7,767 bases of DNA from Flavobacteriales bacterium (lineage in GTDB: Bacteria; Bacteroidota; Bacteroidia; Flavobacteriales_D; Crocinitomicaceae). Where the stretch lies: NCBI GenBank assembly GCA_947476515.1, contig CANJQZ010000084.1, positions 1 to 7,767 of the forward strand. The letters are read 5' to 3'. Below are positions 1-6,365 of this stretch, piece by piece; positions within the stretch are counted from its first letter, which is position 1, and every line of letters starts with the position of its first letter. The notes beneath the pieces are model-generated. The model made no database searches. It saw only the letters and a program-made list of their open reading frames with translations, and was not told where the DNA came from. Both the position numbers and the translations under genes were made by a program.

Positions 1-228
1 ATTGTTTATGGAACTGCAGATACTTATTTTGATGATGACATTAAATCTAGTTATGACGGTAGCTTTCAGTTTAAATATCTAAGACCTGGAAAATACACTG
101 TTTTCGTATATGAAAATTGTTATCCCTGCTCTTCACTACAAGAGGTGGTGGTATTTTCAGAGATAGAGATTACATCAAAAGATCAGGTGGTAGATTTAGG
201 GACCATTACCCTAAAGAAAAAAATCTAA
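1..228 (+). CDS. C-terminal end of a secreted protein with a carboxypeptidase-regulatory-like domain (5' partial)
   Basis: Frame 1 is open from the first base to a TAA at 226-228, giving the last 75 residues of a protein whose start lies outside the window. The piece reads as alternating beta strands, with the segment SFQFKYLRPGKYTVFVYE at about residues 21-38. The G-x-F-x-F...L-x-P-G-x-Y-x-V pattern is typical of the prealbumin-like beta-sandwich called carboxypeptidase-regulatory-like (or SdrD B-like), common in secreted and surface proteins of Bacteroidota. Such domains are usually structural rather than catalytic. A CxxC pair (Cys40, Cys43) sits just after the main strand and could form a disulfide outside the cytoplasm. 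The next gene starts five bases after this stop, so the two are probably cotranscribed and could work together in the envelope. The protein could be a small lipoprotein; the missing N-terminus would decide. Confidence 0.75.
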   Translation: MVYGTADTYFDDDIKSSYDGSFQFKYLRPGKYTVFVYENCYPCSSLQEVVVFSEIEITSKDQVVDLGTITLKKKI

Positions 229-233
229 GTTCA

Positions 234-956
234 ATGCGATATCTTTTAGTTATCATCTTATTCGCGTGTAATTTTAGTTTTGGGCAAACCAATATTTTTC
301 AGACTTGGACAGAAACCGGGGCGAAATTAGCCTTGAGTAAGCGTGTAGGAATTGGCGCAGATTGGACGAATCGAATAGGAGCAAATGGGTTTTCTACAGT
401 ATTTCCTCAAATCAGTTTTAAATATAAGCTTGTTGATTGGTTTCGCCCTTCTGTTGATTTTCGATATGTAATGAAAAAACAATTAGATGCCACATATCAA
501 GCATACAGTAGAATAAATTTTAATGCCCAATTCAACTACCAAAAAAAACGCTTTTCAGCTGGCTTAAGATTTAGATACCAATACCAATTTTCACATCTTA
601 ATTCTGAATATGATGCAGAATTCGATAAAGCATTTAGAATAAAACCCAATATTGAATACGATATCAATAATAGTATAATAACTCCCATGATCAGTGTTGA
701 ATTCTTTTATGATCCAAATTATTCTGATTTAGGCAGGAGATTTAATGAGATTAGGTACTTTGTTGGTAGTAGTTTAGATCTTAATGGACCTCACCAGTTA
801 CAAATTGGCTATATGTTTGATCAAAAAATTAATCTTCCCGCACCTGTGAATAGGCAAATATTATGTCTTAGCTACATTTATAATGTCAAATTATATAAAG
901 ACAAAAAAAGTAAAGTTAAAGTGCCTGAGACAAATAATGGGAGCCGAGATTTATAA
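234..956 (+). CDS. DUF2490-like outer-membrane beta-barrel protein
   Basis: The protein has 240 residues. The ATG at 234 is chosen because it gives a clean signal peptide (MRYLLVIILFACNFSFG, cleavage likely before Gln18) and lies just after the upstream stop. An in-frame ATG at 117 would put 39 polar residues in front of the signal peptide and overlap the upstream gene, so it is unlikely. The mature part is a chain of amphipathic strands rich in aromatic residues, for example LRFRYQYQF (111-119), PMISVEFFYD (151-160), EIRYFVGSSLDLN (172-184), QLQIGYMFDQKI (188-199) and NRQILCLSYIYN (206-217). This pattern and the length fit the DUF2490 family, whose members are predicted outer-membrane barrels of unknown function. 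A basic, polar tail of about 23 residues follows the last strand. No catalytic motif is visible. The stop codon lies one base from the stop of the convergent cyclase gene. Confidence 0.82.
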   Translation: MRYLLVIILFACNFSFGQTNIFQTWTETGAKLALSKRVGIGADWTNRIGANGFSTVFPQISFKYKLVDWFRPSVDFRYVMKKQLDATYQAYSRINFNAQFNYQKKRFSAGLRFRYQYQFSHLNSEYDAEFDKAFRIKPNIEYDINNSIITPMISVEFFYDPNYSDLGRRFNEIRYFVGSSLDLNGPHQLQIGYMFDQKINLPAPVNRQILCLSYIYNVKLYKDKKSKVKVPETNNGSRDL

Positions 957-968
957 TCTAATCTTGGT
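943..968 (+). terminator. Possible weak hairpin across two convergent stop codons
   Basis: CCGAGATT (944-951) can pair with AATCTTGG (960-967) with one G-U wobble, extended by a second wobble between 943 and 968. The 8-base loop holds the TAA of the DUF2490-like gene and touches the stop of the convergent gene. There is no U tract after it, and on the opposite strand the wobbles become C-A mismatches. It is therefore at best a weak terminator or an RNA 3' end structure for the + strand message. With one base between the two genes there is no room for a normal terminator pair. Confidence 0.25.
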
Positions 969-3900
969 AACGATTTTCTAGTAAACGATTTTCTACGAAG
1001 GCCAGGTTTTCCTCTTTTTTTGCTTGACGGGTTGCAATTGAAGTTACGCTAAAATATCGGTGTTGTTTGAGGAAAACCACTTGAATTTCATCCCAAGCAC
1101 GATCACTATTAATTTTACCCATTTTTCGTAATTCTTGACGCAAGCGATCTGAAATAACTTCAAAGTCATCCCTTCCAAGATAATCAAGATCAGCATCACA
1201 CATAATTTCCTGTAACTTATTCACAGGTTTATGAGGAATTTCAGTGACATAAATTAGAGCGACAATAGTTTTAATATGTTGTTCGGTATATCCATATTTA
1301 GGCAAAATATCTAAAGCCATCTGAGCGCCAATAGCCTCATTGCTATCATATTGCTTAATAAAGCCAGCATCATGAAAGAGTGCAGCTGTTTTCAATAAAA
1401 ATAATCCCTCATCAGTAACACCCTCAATTAGTGCAATACGCTCGATAGCTTTCACTACATCCTTAGTATGTTTAACTGAATGATATAGGAGATCTTCAGA
1501 CAAACCAACACTTAACTTTTTCAGAATTTGATGTTCAACTTTATAGTACTTTATATTGCTAAAAAAGTGTAATTGAACAATTTGATAAAACCTATCATTG
1601 GGTATTAACCCTTCTCCATTCTCTGATAATTCAGGTTTGATACGATGTACCACATACATATCAACAAGTGTTTTAGATTTTGTCTGTGCTTTCCCTTTAA
1701 ATTCACATTCAAAATAAGGCTCTACAAACATAAAAGTGTTTCCAGAAACCGTAACTTTTCCGGGTTCAGATAGCATTTCCATTCGTTGCGCTTGATTCAC
1801 AGTAGCACCCCAAACATCATATGCTATTTTCAATTTTCCAATAACCCCAGTGGTAACAGGCCCAGTATTTATCCCAATTCTCAAACTCCAATAATCCTTG
1901 TAATTTGCTATTGCTTCATACTTAAGTTTTTGCATATAATGTTGCATTTGAAGCGCAGCAATACATGTATCAATAGGATGGGTGGAGTTTTTCTCTGGAA
2001 TGCCCCCAGCAACCATATAGGAATCTCCAATTGTTTTTATTTTTTCTAAATTATTAGCAACGGAAATCGCATCAAATTTTTTGAAAATAACATCGAGTTT
2101 TGATACCAGGCGTGTGGGCGACATAGATTCAGCAATTTTTGTAAATCCTACCACATCGGTAAACATTACAGAGACGGATTCATAGGCCTTGGCTTGTACC
2201 TTTCCACGCATTTTGAGCTCTTTAATTACCTCTAATGGCAAGGCGTTTTTGAGCCATTGTTCTGCTTTCTCCTTCTCTTTCATTAAAAGTCCCTGTTGCT
2301 CCACAACTTTGTTTTTTTCCTCTTTTATCAGTTCATTTTGAATTTCAATTTGTGTCTTTTGATCTCTGATCTCCTTTGTTCGCTTTGCAATTTTAACTTC
2401 TAACTTCACTTTGTCACGGCGAACATGTTCAATCCTTTGCTTGATCATAACAAGAACTACTAGTCCGGTTATAATTATAATGATTGTCCAATACCACCAA
2501 GTTGCCCAATAGGGAGGGTTAATTTTAAAATTGAGGACAGCTGGTTGGATTGACCAAGGGCCATCCCCTATTTTTGCAAAAATCTCAAGATGATATTCGC
2601 CTGCTGATAAAGCATTAAAATTTAAATCATTCGTCAATGAAAAATTCTTACTGTCAATTTGATCGCCAACTAAAATATACTTGTAATTAATAAGAGAAGG
2701 GGTTGTAAGATTACTTGCTTGAAAATGAACAGTAAAACTTCTTTGATGGTAATCTAATTCAATTTGATTATTTGTTTCGTGTTTTAGTGAATAGGCATTT
2801 ATAATTTCACCTTTAGGATGCGCTTTATTCGGGTCGATGGTGATTTTGATGATATTCAGCCCAGTGGTAAGTGAATTGTTATTTATTTCATTCGGATTAA
2901 AATGACTATATCCATAAATCCCTCCAAAGAAAAGTTCGCCATTTAAAGCGCGACAATAGGCATTCGAATTAAATTCATTACATACTAAACCATTAATTTC
3001 ATTGAATTTTTTTATCTCATGTGTTGCGGTATTGATAGAAGCCAATCCACGATTGGTACTCATCCAAATATCCTTGTTTTTTCCTGGTAAAATTGCATAA
3101 ATAACATTATTAGGAAGGCCTTCCTTTTTGGTATAAAGCTTAACAGAATTATTCCTTGTATTGAGTTGAATGAGGCCTGAACCTAAGGTTCCAATATAAT
3201 ATTCATTTCTTCCTGTTTGATAAATTGATGTTATCAAATCCTTTGTCAGACCCAATATTTTCTCATTCAAAAAATAGGGTTGAATTAGATTGTGTTTAGC
3301 ATCATATAAATTTAATCCCCCATTACTTGTTGTAAACCAAAACTTCCCTTGTTTATCTTTATATATATTTCTGCATACGCCTTTAGAAATGGTGCTTTTT
3401 GGATGAAGATTATCATGTTCAAAAACTACAGTCTTATGCGTCTTGGTATTATACAAAAGGACCCCTGCATTGGTGCCAATAAAAAACTGATCTTCTTGCC
3501 ATTTTACAATCACATATACTCTTTTATGCAGGCGTTCTGGCTCTTTTAATTTAAGATCTATTTTTTTAAAAGTTCCTGTAATTGGGGTAAATTCATAAAG
3601 TCCATCAAAGCAGCCAAAGAAAATGGTGTTATTGTTTTTTGGCGTCATGCAAATAATAGACCCATCAGTATTAAAAGAAGCATTCTGTCCCTTATTTTTT
3701 TGGAAATGCTGAAAGACTCCAGTTTGCCTATTGACCCGAGAAATTCCAATGTCAGTTCCTATATACATGTAAGCACCTAATTCACAGAAACTCCAAACAT
3801 TTTGAGACGGCAATCCCTTTTTCAAATCTCCACTTGGTCCAACAGAATAAAAACCTCTCTCTTTTGGATTAAAACTTGAAAGTCCTCTTTCACTTCCGAT

Positions 3901-4839
3901 CCAATACACCCCAGATTGATCTACAGTTAAAGAGGATAGATTATTGTTTAAGAGCGTGTTTTTTTGAAAAATATCTTCGGTACAAATTACAACATTTCTA
4001 TGTTCATTATATTGGAAAAGACCTTGTCTAGCCGTTGCAAAATACCAAATTGATTGATGTTTTTCAATTCCAATAATGGCAGATGAAATAAATTGGTTCA
4101 AATTATTAAATGCTACCGAAGTTTTCATTTCTCCAAAATGGTGACTATAAATTCCCTTATTGGTTCCAAAATAAATTTTTCGGTCCCCTTTAATGGCATA
4201 AATAGAGGAGATAGTCACCCCAGCATTTTTCCAATGTGGATGTTTTTGAATTGACCTTAAAACTTGACTAGATGTGGAAAAATAAGATACTGAATTATTA
4301 TCATGAACCAGTACGATTTTGCCATCTGGGCAGGCATAAATAAATTGAACTTTAAGTTTTTTTATTGATTTTGGTGGACTAACGAATTTATTCTTTTTTA
4401 CATCAAAGCAATAAAGTTGGTTTCCTTGTGCAAGGAGCCATAATTTATCTTGTTGATCAATTACCAAATGTTCAATAAATAAAGCACCTCTATTATTGAG
4501 GAAATGGGTTTTAAATTCTTCATTTGCTGGATTAAACGAAACCAGACCATTGGCAGATCCAAACCATAGCATTCCATTTTTACTTTTTGTAGAGGAAGTA
4601 ATATATGAACTTGCTAAGCCTTTAGAATTTTCTCTATTGAATACTTGGAAATTTTGGCCATTAAATTGATTAAGGCCTTCTTGCGTTCCCACCCAAATAC
4701 TATGCTGCTGATCTTCAATAACAGTAGTGACAAAACTTTGGGACAAACCATCTGCAATAGTATAATTGGTAAATCTAATATCAGATTGACCAAAAACTGA
4801 ATGTGCAGTTAAAAACAGGAATAGGTAAAAATATTTCAA
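958..4839 (-). CDS. Periplasmic double-propeller transmembrane receptor fused to adenylate cyclase and HD phosphohydrolase domain
   Basis: The protein has 1293 residues. In order, it shows a signal peptide (1-17, cleavage likely VFG/Q) and 14 propeller blades. The blade strands of W-x-G-T-x-x-G-L-x-x-F-N type start near residues 49, 92, 133, 175, 223, 265, 313, 359, 407, 453, 501, 548, 592 and 637, which suits two seven-bladed propellers. A Y_Y_Y domain (about 690-774), one membrane helix (about 780-800) and a charged coiled coil (802-865) follow. A class III cyclase domain (about 880-1065) has metal aspartates D895 (in VMFTDVVGFT) and D939 (in KTIGDSYM), purine-selecting K935 and D1008, transition-state N1015 and R1019, and a KGK at 1048-1050. 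The set is complete for a homodimer, and K/D predicts ATP to cAMP. An HD domain (about 1112-1235) keeps H1124, H1156-D1157 and an Asp in CDADLDYLG (1214-1222). Known hybrid two-component sensors have this periplasmic part with a histidine kinase; no kinase, receiver or DNA-binding domain is present here. The start is TTG: no in-frame ATG occurs between it and the upstream TGA, and the next Met is residue 90. The nucleotide product, the ligand and HD activity are inferred. Confidence 0.9.
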   Translation of the reverse strand: MKYFYLFLFLTAHSVFGQSDIRFTNYTIADGLSQSFVTTVIEDQQHSIWVGTQEGLNQFNGQNFQVFNRENSKGLASSYITSSTKSKNGMLWFGSANGLVSFNPANEEFKTHFLNNRGALFIEHLVIDQQDKLWLLAQGNQLYCFDVKKNKFVSPPKSIKKLKVQFIYACPDGKIVLVHDNNSVSYFSTSSQVLRSIQKHPHWKNAGVTISSIYAIKGDRKIYFGTNKGIYSHHFGEMKTSVAFNNLNQFISSAIIGIEKHQSIWYFATARQGLFQYNEHRNVVICTEDIFQKNTLLNNNLSSLTVDQSGVYWIGSERGLSSFNPKERGFYSVGPSGDLKKGLPSQNVWSFCELGAYMYIGTDIGISRVNRQTGVFQHFQKNKGQNASFNTDGSIICMTPKNNNTIFFGCFDGLYEFTPITGTFKKIDLKLKEPERLHKRVYVIVKWQEDQFFIGTNAGVLLYNTKTHKTVVFEHDNLHPKSTISKGVCRNIYKDKQGKFWFTTSNGGLNLYDAKHNLIQPYFLNEKILGLTKDLITSIYQTGRNEYYIGTLGSGLIQLNTRNNSVKLYTKKEGLPNNVIYAILPGKNKDIWMSTNRGLASINTATHEIKKFNEINGLVCNEFNSNAYCRALNGELFFGGIYGYSHFNPNEINNNSLTTGLNIIKITIDPNKAHPKGEIINAYSLKHETNNQIELDYHQRSFTVHFQASNLTTPSLINYKYILVGDQIDSKNFSLTNDLNFNALSAGEYHLEIFAKIGDGPWSIQPAVLNFKINPPYWATWWYWTIIIIITGLVVLVMIKQRIEHVRRDKVKLEVKIAKRTKEIRDQKTQIEIQNELIKEEKNKVVEQQGLLMKEKEKAEQWLKNALPLEVIKELKMRGKVQAKAYESVSVMFTDVVGFTKIAESMSPTRLVSKLDVIFKKFDAISVANNLEKIKTIGDSYMVAGGIPEKNSTHPIDTCIAALQMQHYMQKLKYEAIANYKDYWSLRIGINTGPVTTGVIGKLKIAYDVWGATVNQAQRMEMLSEPGKVTVSGNTFMFVEPYFECEFKGKAQTKSKTLVDMYVVHRIKPELSENGEGLIPNDRFYQIVQLHFFSNIKYYKVEHQILKKLSVGLSEDLLYHSVKHTKDVVKAIERIALIEGVTDEGLFLLKTAALFHDAGFIKQYDSNEAIGAQMALDILPKYGYTEQHIKTIVALIYVTEIPHKPVNKLQEIMCDADLDYLGRDDFEVISDRLRQELRKMGKINSDRAWDEIQVVFLKQHRYFSVTSIATRQAKKEENLAFVENRLLENRYQD
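969..995. repeat. Short 15-bp-period direct repeat in the 3' end of the receptor gene
   Basis: AACGATTTTCTA occurs at 969-980 and again at 984-995, 12 of 12 bases, with a period of 15 bases. In the protein this gives a doubled ENR motif in the last 11 residues (ENRLLENRY). It looks like a small in-frame slippage duplication after the HD domain and should not affect the fold. Confidence 0.6.
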
Positions 4840-4904
4840 ATATTTTCTTTGTAGTTGTTGATAGAGTCTGCATGTTCAACACTTGGACACATCTCTACAG
4901 AATA

Positions 4905-4912
4905 CAAATTTA
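4905..4912 (-). promoter_or_regulatory. Candidate Bacteroidota -7 box for the cyclase receptor gene
   Basis: The - strand reads TAAATTTG here, a perfect fit to the TAnnTTTG -7 element of the Bacteroidota housekeeping sigma factor. It would start a transcript near 4898 with a leader of about 60 bases before the TTG codon. No good TTTG -33 box is found 19-21 bases upstream, where the sequence is part of the T tract of the preceding terminator, so the promoter is probably weak or needs an activator. Because AT-rich DNA gives this octamer by chance, confidence is moderate. Confidence 0.45.
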
Positions 4913-4932
4913 AAGAAAGAAATGTAATCTAT

Positions 4933-4957
4933 AAAAAAAAAGGAGCAAAAGCTCCCT
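4933..4957 (-). terminator. Intrinsic terminator of the CsgG-like/barrel gene
   Basis: On the - strand GGAGC pairs with GCTCC around a TTTT loop (stem 4951-4955 with 4942-4946). The stem extends by a G-U and an A-U pair and is followed at once by a run of about nine T. It lies 24 bases past the TAA of the gene that ends at 4981, in the right direction to end its transcript, and it separates that gene from the cyclase receptor gene. Confidence 0.85.
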
Positions 4958-4980
4958 AATTAATCCGATGGAAATTTTAT

Positions 4981-6192
4981 TTAATTATGACCCGAAGTTT
5001 TATTAATCGGTTGTTTACTTTTTTGGACATTAAATCCAATATTAACACCTGCATAACCGCCCCCTTTTTGAGAAGAATAAAACAAATTGATAGGTATATT
5101 TAAAGCTCCTGCTTGAAATGTTCGACCAAAAGCAAAAACAAAACTTGTATTAATTTGCTTAGTTCCCCTTTTGTCTAAGAAAGATTTATAGGAGTAATTA
5201 CTATTAAAACTAGAAACACTTGGTGCTTGGAAAACACCATTCAATTGATATATTGGATCATTGCCATAGTTGTCAAGTGCATAATTACTCCAATCAGTTT
5301 CTGAATAATAGCGATCTGGCGTTCCAAATGTATTGTCCTTATCAAAGAAACCCTTTGATACGGACTTAACACTAAAACCAGGGCCAAAAGCAAATTCCCA
5401 TCCGCCTTTTCCAAATCGAAATCCATTCATAATGGTAATTGAAGGAATAAATTGTCCTTGTTCCAATCCAGAAACATTAAAAATTCCTTCAATTAATGCT
5501 GAGAAATTTTCTGTTCCAACATATTGTCCTTCTAATTGATATCCAATCATACTTACGGCAGGTGCAATTCCAAGACCTCCCTGATCCTCGGAGCGTGTAG
5601 CAAATTCATTTAGTGAACCAGTAAGCATTGCAACTCCAACTCTTGGTCCAGAATTATTGATTTTTCCTACATTATTTGAGGTAATTATTTCATTTTTGAA
5701 AGAAAGCTTATCAGATAATATTTTATCAACTGAAATACCATTCATTTCCTTCAAAACAATTTCAATCATTCTTTGAATTTCAAATTCTTGATTATCAAAC
5801 TCCTTAACAGAAGATTTAAATATCGTTTGATTCTTAACATCAACAATTTTTACAGACACCACTATTTTATTCCCTAAGCCATCAAAACTGCCACAAGCCA
5901 CAAAATCTACTTTTAGCTCTTGTCCCATTTTACCTAAGCATCGTTGACCAAAGCAAGCGGTCCGAAATTCATCATTTATCTTAAGAACATCAGCCATATC
6001 AAATTCATCATACACTTTAAATTTCCCCATTTTAATTAATTCTAAGCGCATCATTTTTGCAGCTGATTCAGGTTTAATGGATAAATTGTTCACATAAGGA
6101 CTTGCAACAGCAATTGAAGGAGCATCTGTATTTTGTGCACCTAGCGAAAAACCAAGAAACAATGTCGAAATAAATAAAAGTTTTGTTTTCAT
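4981..6192 (-). CDS. Secreted protein with N-terminal CsgG/LpoB-like domain and C-terminal predicted beta-barrel
   Basis: The protein has 403 residues and starts at an ATG with a good signal peptide (MKTKLLFISTLFLGFSLGA, cleavage likely before Gln20). There is no lipobox cysteine, so it is not a lipoprotein, unlike classical CsgG. Residues about 24-150 follow the CsgG/LpoB/TolB-N type pattern: a first strand PSIAVASPYV, helix ESAAKMMRLELIKMGKFKVYD, then CFGQRCLGKMGQELKVDFVACGSF (80-103; only the motif ends matter here, Cys80 and Cys85 and the VDFVACG strand), then a strand pair ending in VSVKIVDV. The two cysteines could form a disulfide. From about residue 183 the sequence turns into Gly- and aromatic-rich strands such as WEFAFGPGFSVKSV (265-278), NTSFVFAFGRTF (348-359), ALNIPINLFYSS (363-374) and GYAGVNIGFNVQ (379-390), as expected for an outer-membrane barrel. 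A polar tail ends the chain. It has its own promoter and terminator, so it appears monocistronic. Function is unknown; an envelope role is inferred. Confidence 0.75.
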   Translation of the reverse strand: MKTKLLFISTLFLGFSLGAQNTDAPSIAVASPYVNNLSIKPESAAKMMRLELIKMGKFKVYDEFDMADVLKINDEFRTACFGQRCLGKMGQELKVDFVACGSFDGLGNKIVVSVKIVDVKNQTIFKSSVKEFDNQEFEIQRMIEIVLKEMNGISVDKILSDKLSFKNEIITSNNVGKINNSGPRVGVAMLTGSLNEFATRSEDQGGLGIAPAVSMIGYQLEGQYVGTENFSALIEGIFNVSGLEQGQFIPSITIMNGFRFGKGGWEFAFGPGFSVKSVSKGFFDKDNTFGTPDRYYSETDWSNYALDNYGNDPIYQLNGVFQAPSVSSFNSNYSYKSFLDKRGTKQINTSFVFAFGRTFQAGALNIPINLFYSSQKGGGYAGVNIGFNVQKSKQPINKTSGHN

Positions 6193-6211
6193 ATTATTAA
6201 ATTATATTGGA

Positions 6212-6244
6212 CAAATTTAGTTGGGTAAAACAATATCTTCCAAA
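6212..6244 (-). promoter_or_regulatory. Bacteroidota-type promoter of the CsgG-like/barrel gene
   Basis: Read on the - strand, TTTG (6244-6241) is followed by a 21-base spacer and then TAAATTTG (6219-6212). This matches the TTTG-N19-21-TAnnTTTG promoter known from Bacteroidota. Transcription would begin near 6205, giving a very short, A/T-only leader of about 13 bases before the ATG at 6192 and no Shine-Dalgarno site. The -33 box lies only 17 bases from the large hairpin at 6262-6298. Confidence 0.65.
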
Positions 6245-6261
6245 CTAAATAATAACAGTAA

Positions 6262-6298
6262 AAGCCCTTCACTTGCGAATTACGCAAGTGAAGGGCTT
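6262..6298 (-). terminator. Perfect 16-bp hairpin, likely terminator of the barrel-HTH operon
   Basis: AAGCCCTTCACTTGCG (6262-6277) and its exact reverse complement (6283-6298) enclose a five-base loop. On the - strand the stem ends in GGGCTT and runs into TTACTGTTATTATTT, a modest U-rich tail, so it probably ends transcription from the HTH gene whose stop is 66 bases upstream. On the + strand the tail is TTAATAATAA, less like a terminator. The stem is longer than a typical terminator, and it sits just upstream of the next promoter, so an operator or insulator role is also possible. Confidence 0.6.
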
Positions 6299-6346
6299 AA
6301 TAATAATTTAATGGGCTGGTTTTTATGTTTAGAAGCTCAAATTAGA

Positions 6347-6365
6347 ACTTGCATAATACGCAGTT
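6347..6365. repeat. Degenerate copy of the hairpin core
   Basis: ACTTGCATAATACGCAGTT resembles the centre of the nearby hairpin, ACTTGCGAATTACGCAAGT (6271-6289). The two share ACTTGC and TACGCA at the same spacing and 14 of 19 positions, 76 bases apart. This copy is only weakly palindromic and overlaps the stop codon of the HTH gene. The pair could be a decayed duplication or two sites for one regulator; chance similarity in AT-rich DNA cannot be ruled out. Confidence 0.35.

Noticed and set aside
117..233. Upstream in-frame ATG at 117 as start of the DUF2490-like gene
   Set aside because: It would add 39 charged residues before a clear signal peptide and overlap the upstream coding region in another frame.
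1786..2049. Open frame on the + strand inside the cyclase part of the receptor gene
   Set aside because: It is antisense to strongly conserved cyclase motifs, and its product shows no family pattern.
3349..3549. Open frame on the + strand antisense to the propeller region
   Set aside because: It is a chance frame opposite clear propeller repeats.
958..4839. Antiphage cyclase system (Pycsar type)
   Set aside because: Those cyclases are small cytoplasmic proteins next to an effector gene with a cyclic-nucleotide-binding domain. This one is a secreted-sensor receptor, and no such effector is seen beside it.
5241..5539. Two overlapping short open frames, one on each strand, within the CsgG-like/barrel gene
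   Set aside because: Both lie fully inside the better supported gene and have no signal peptide or family pattern.
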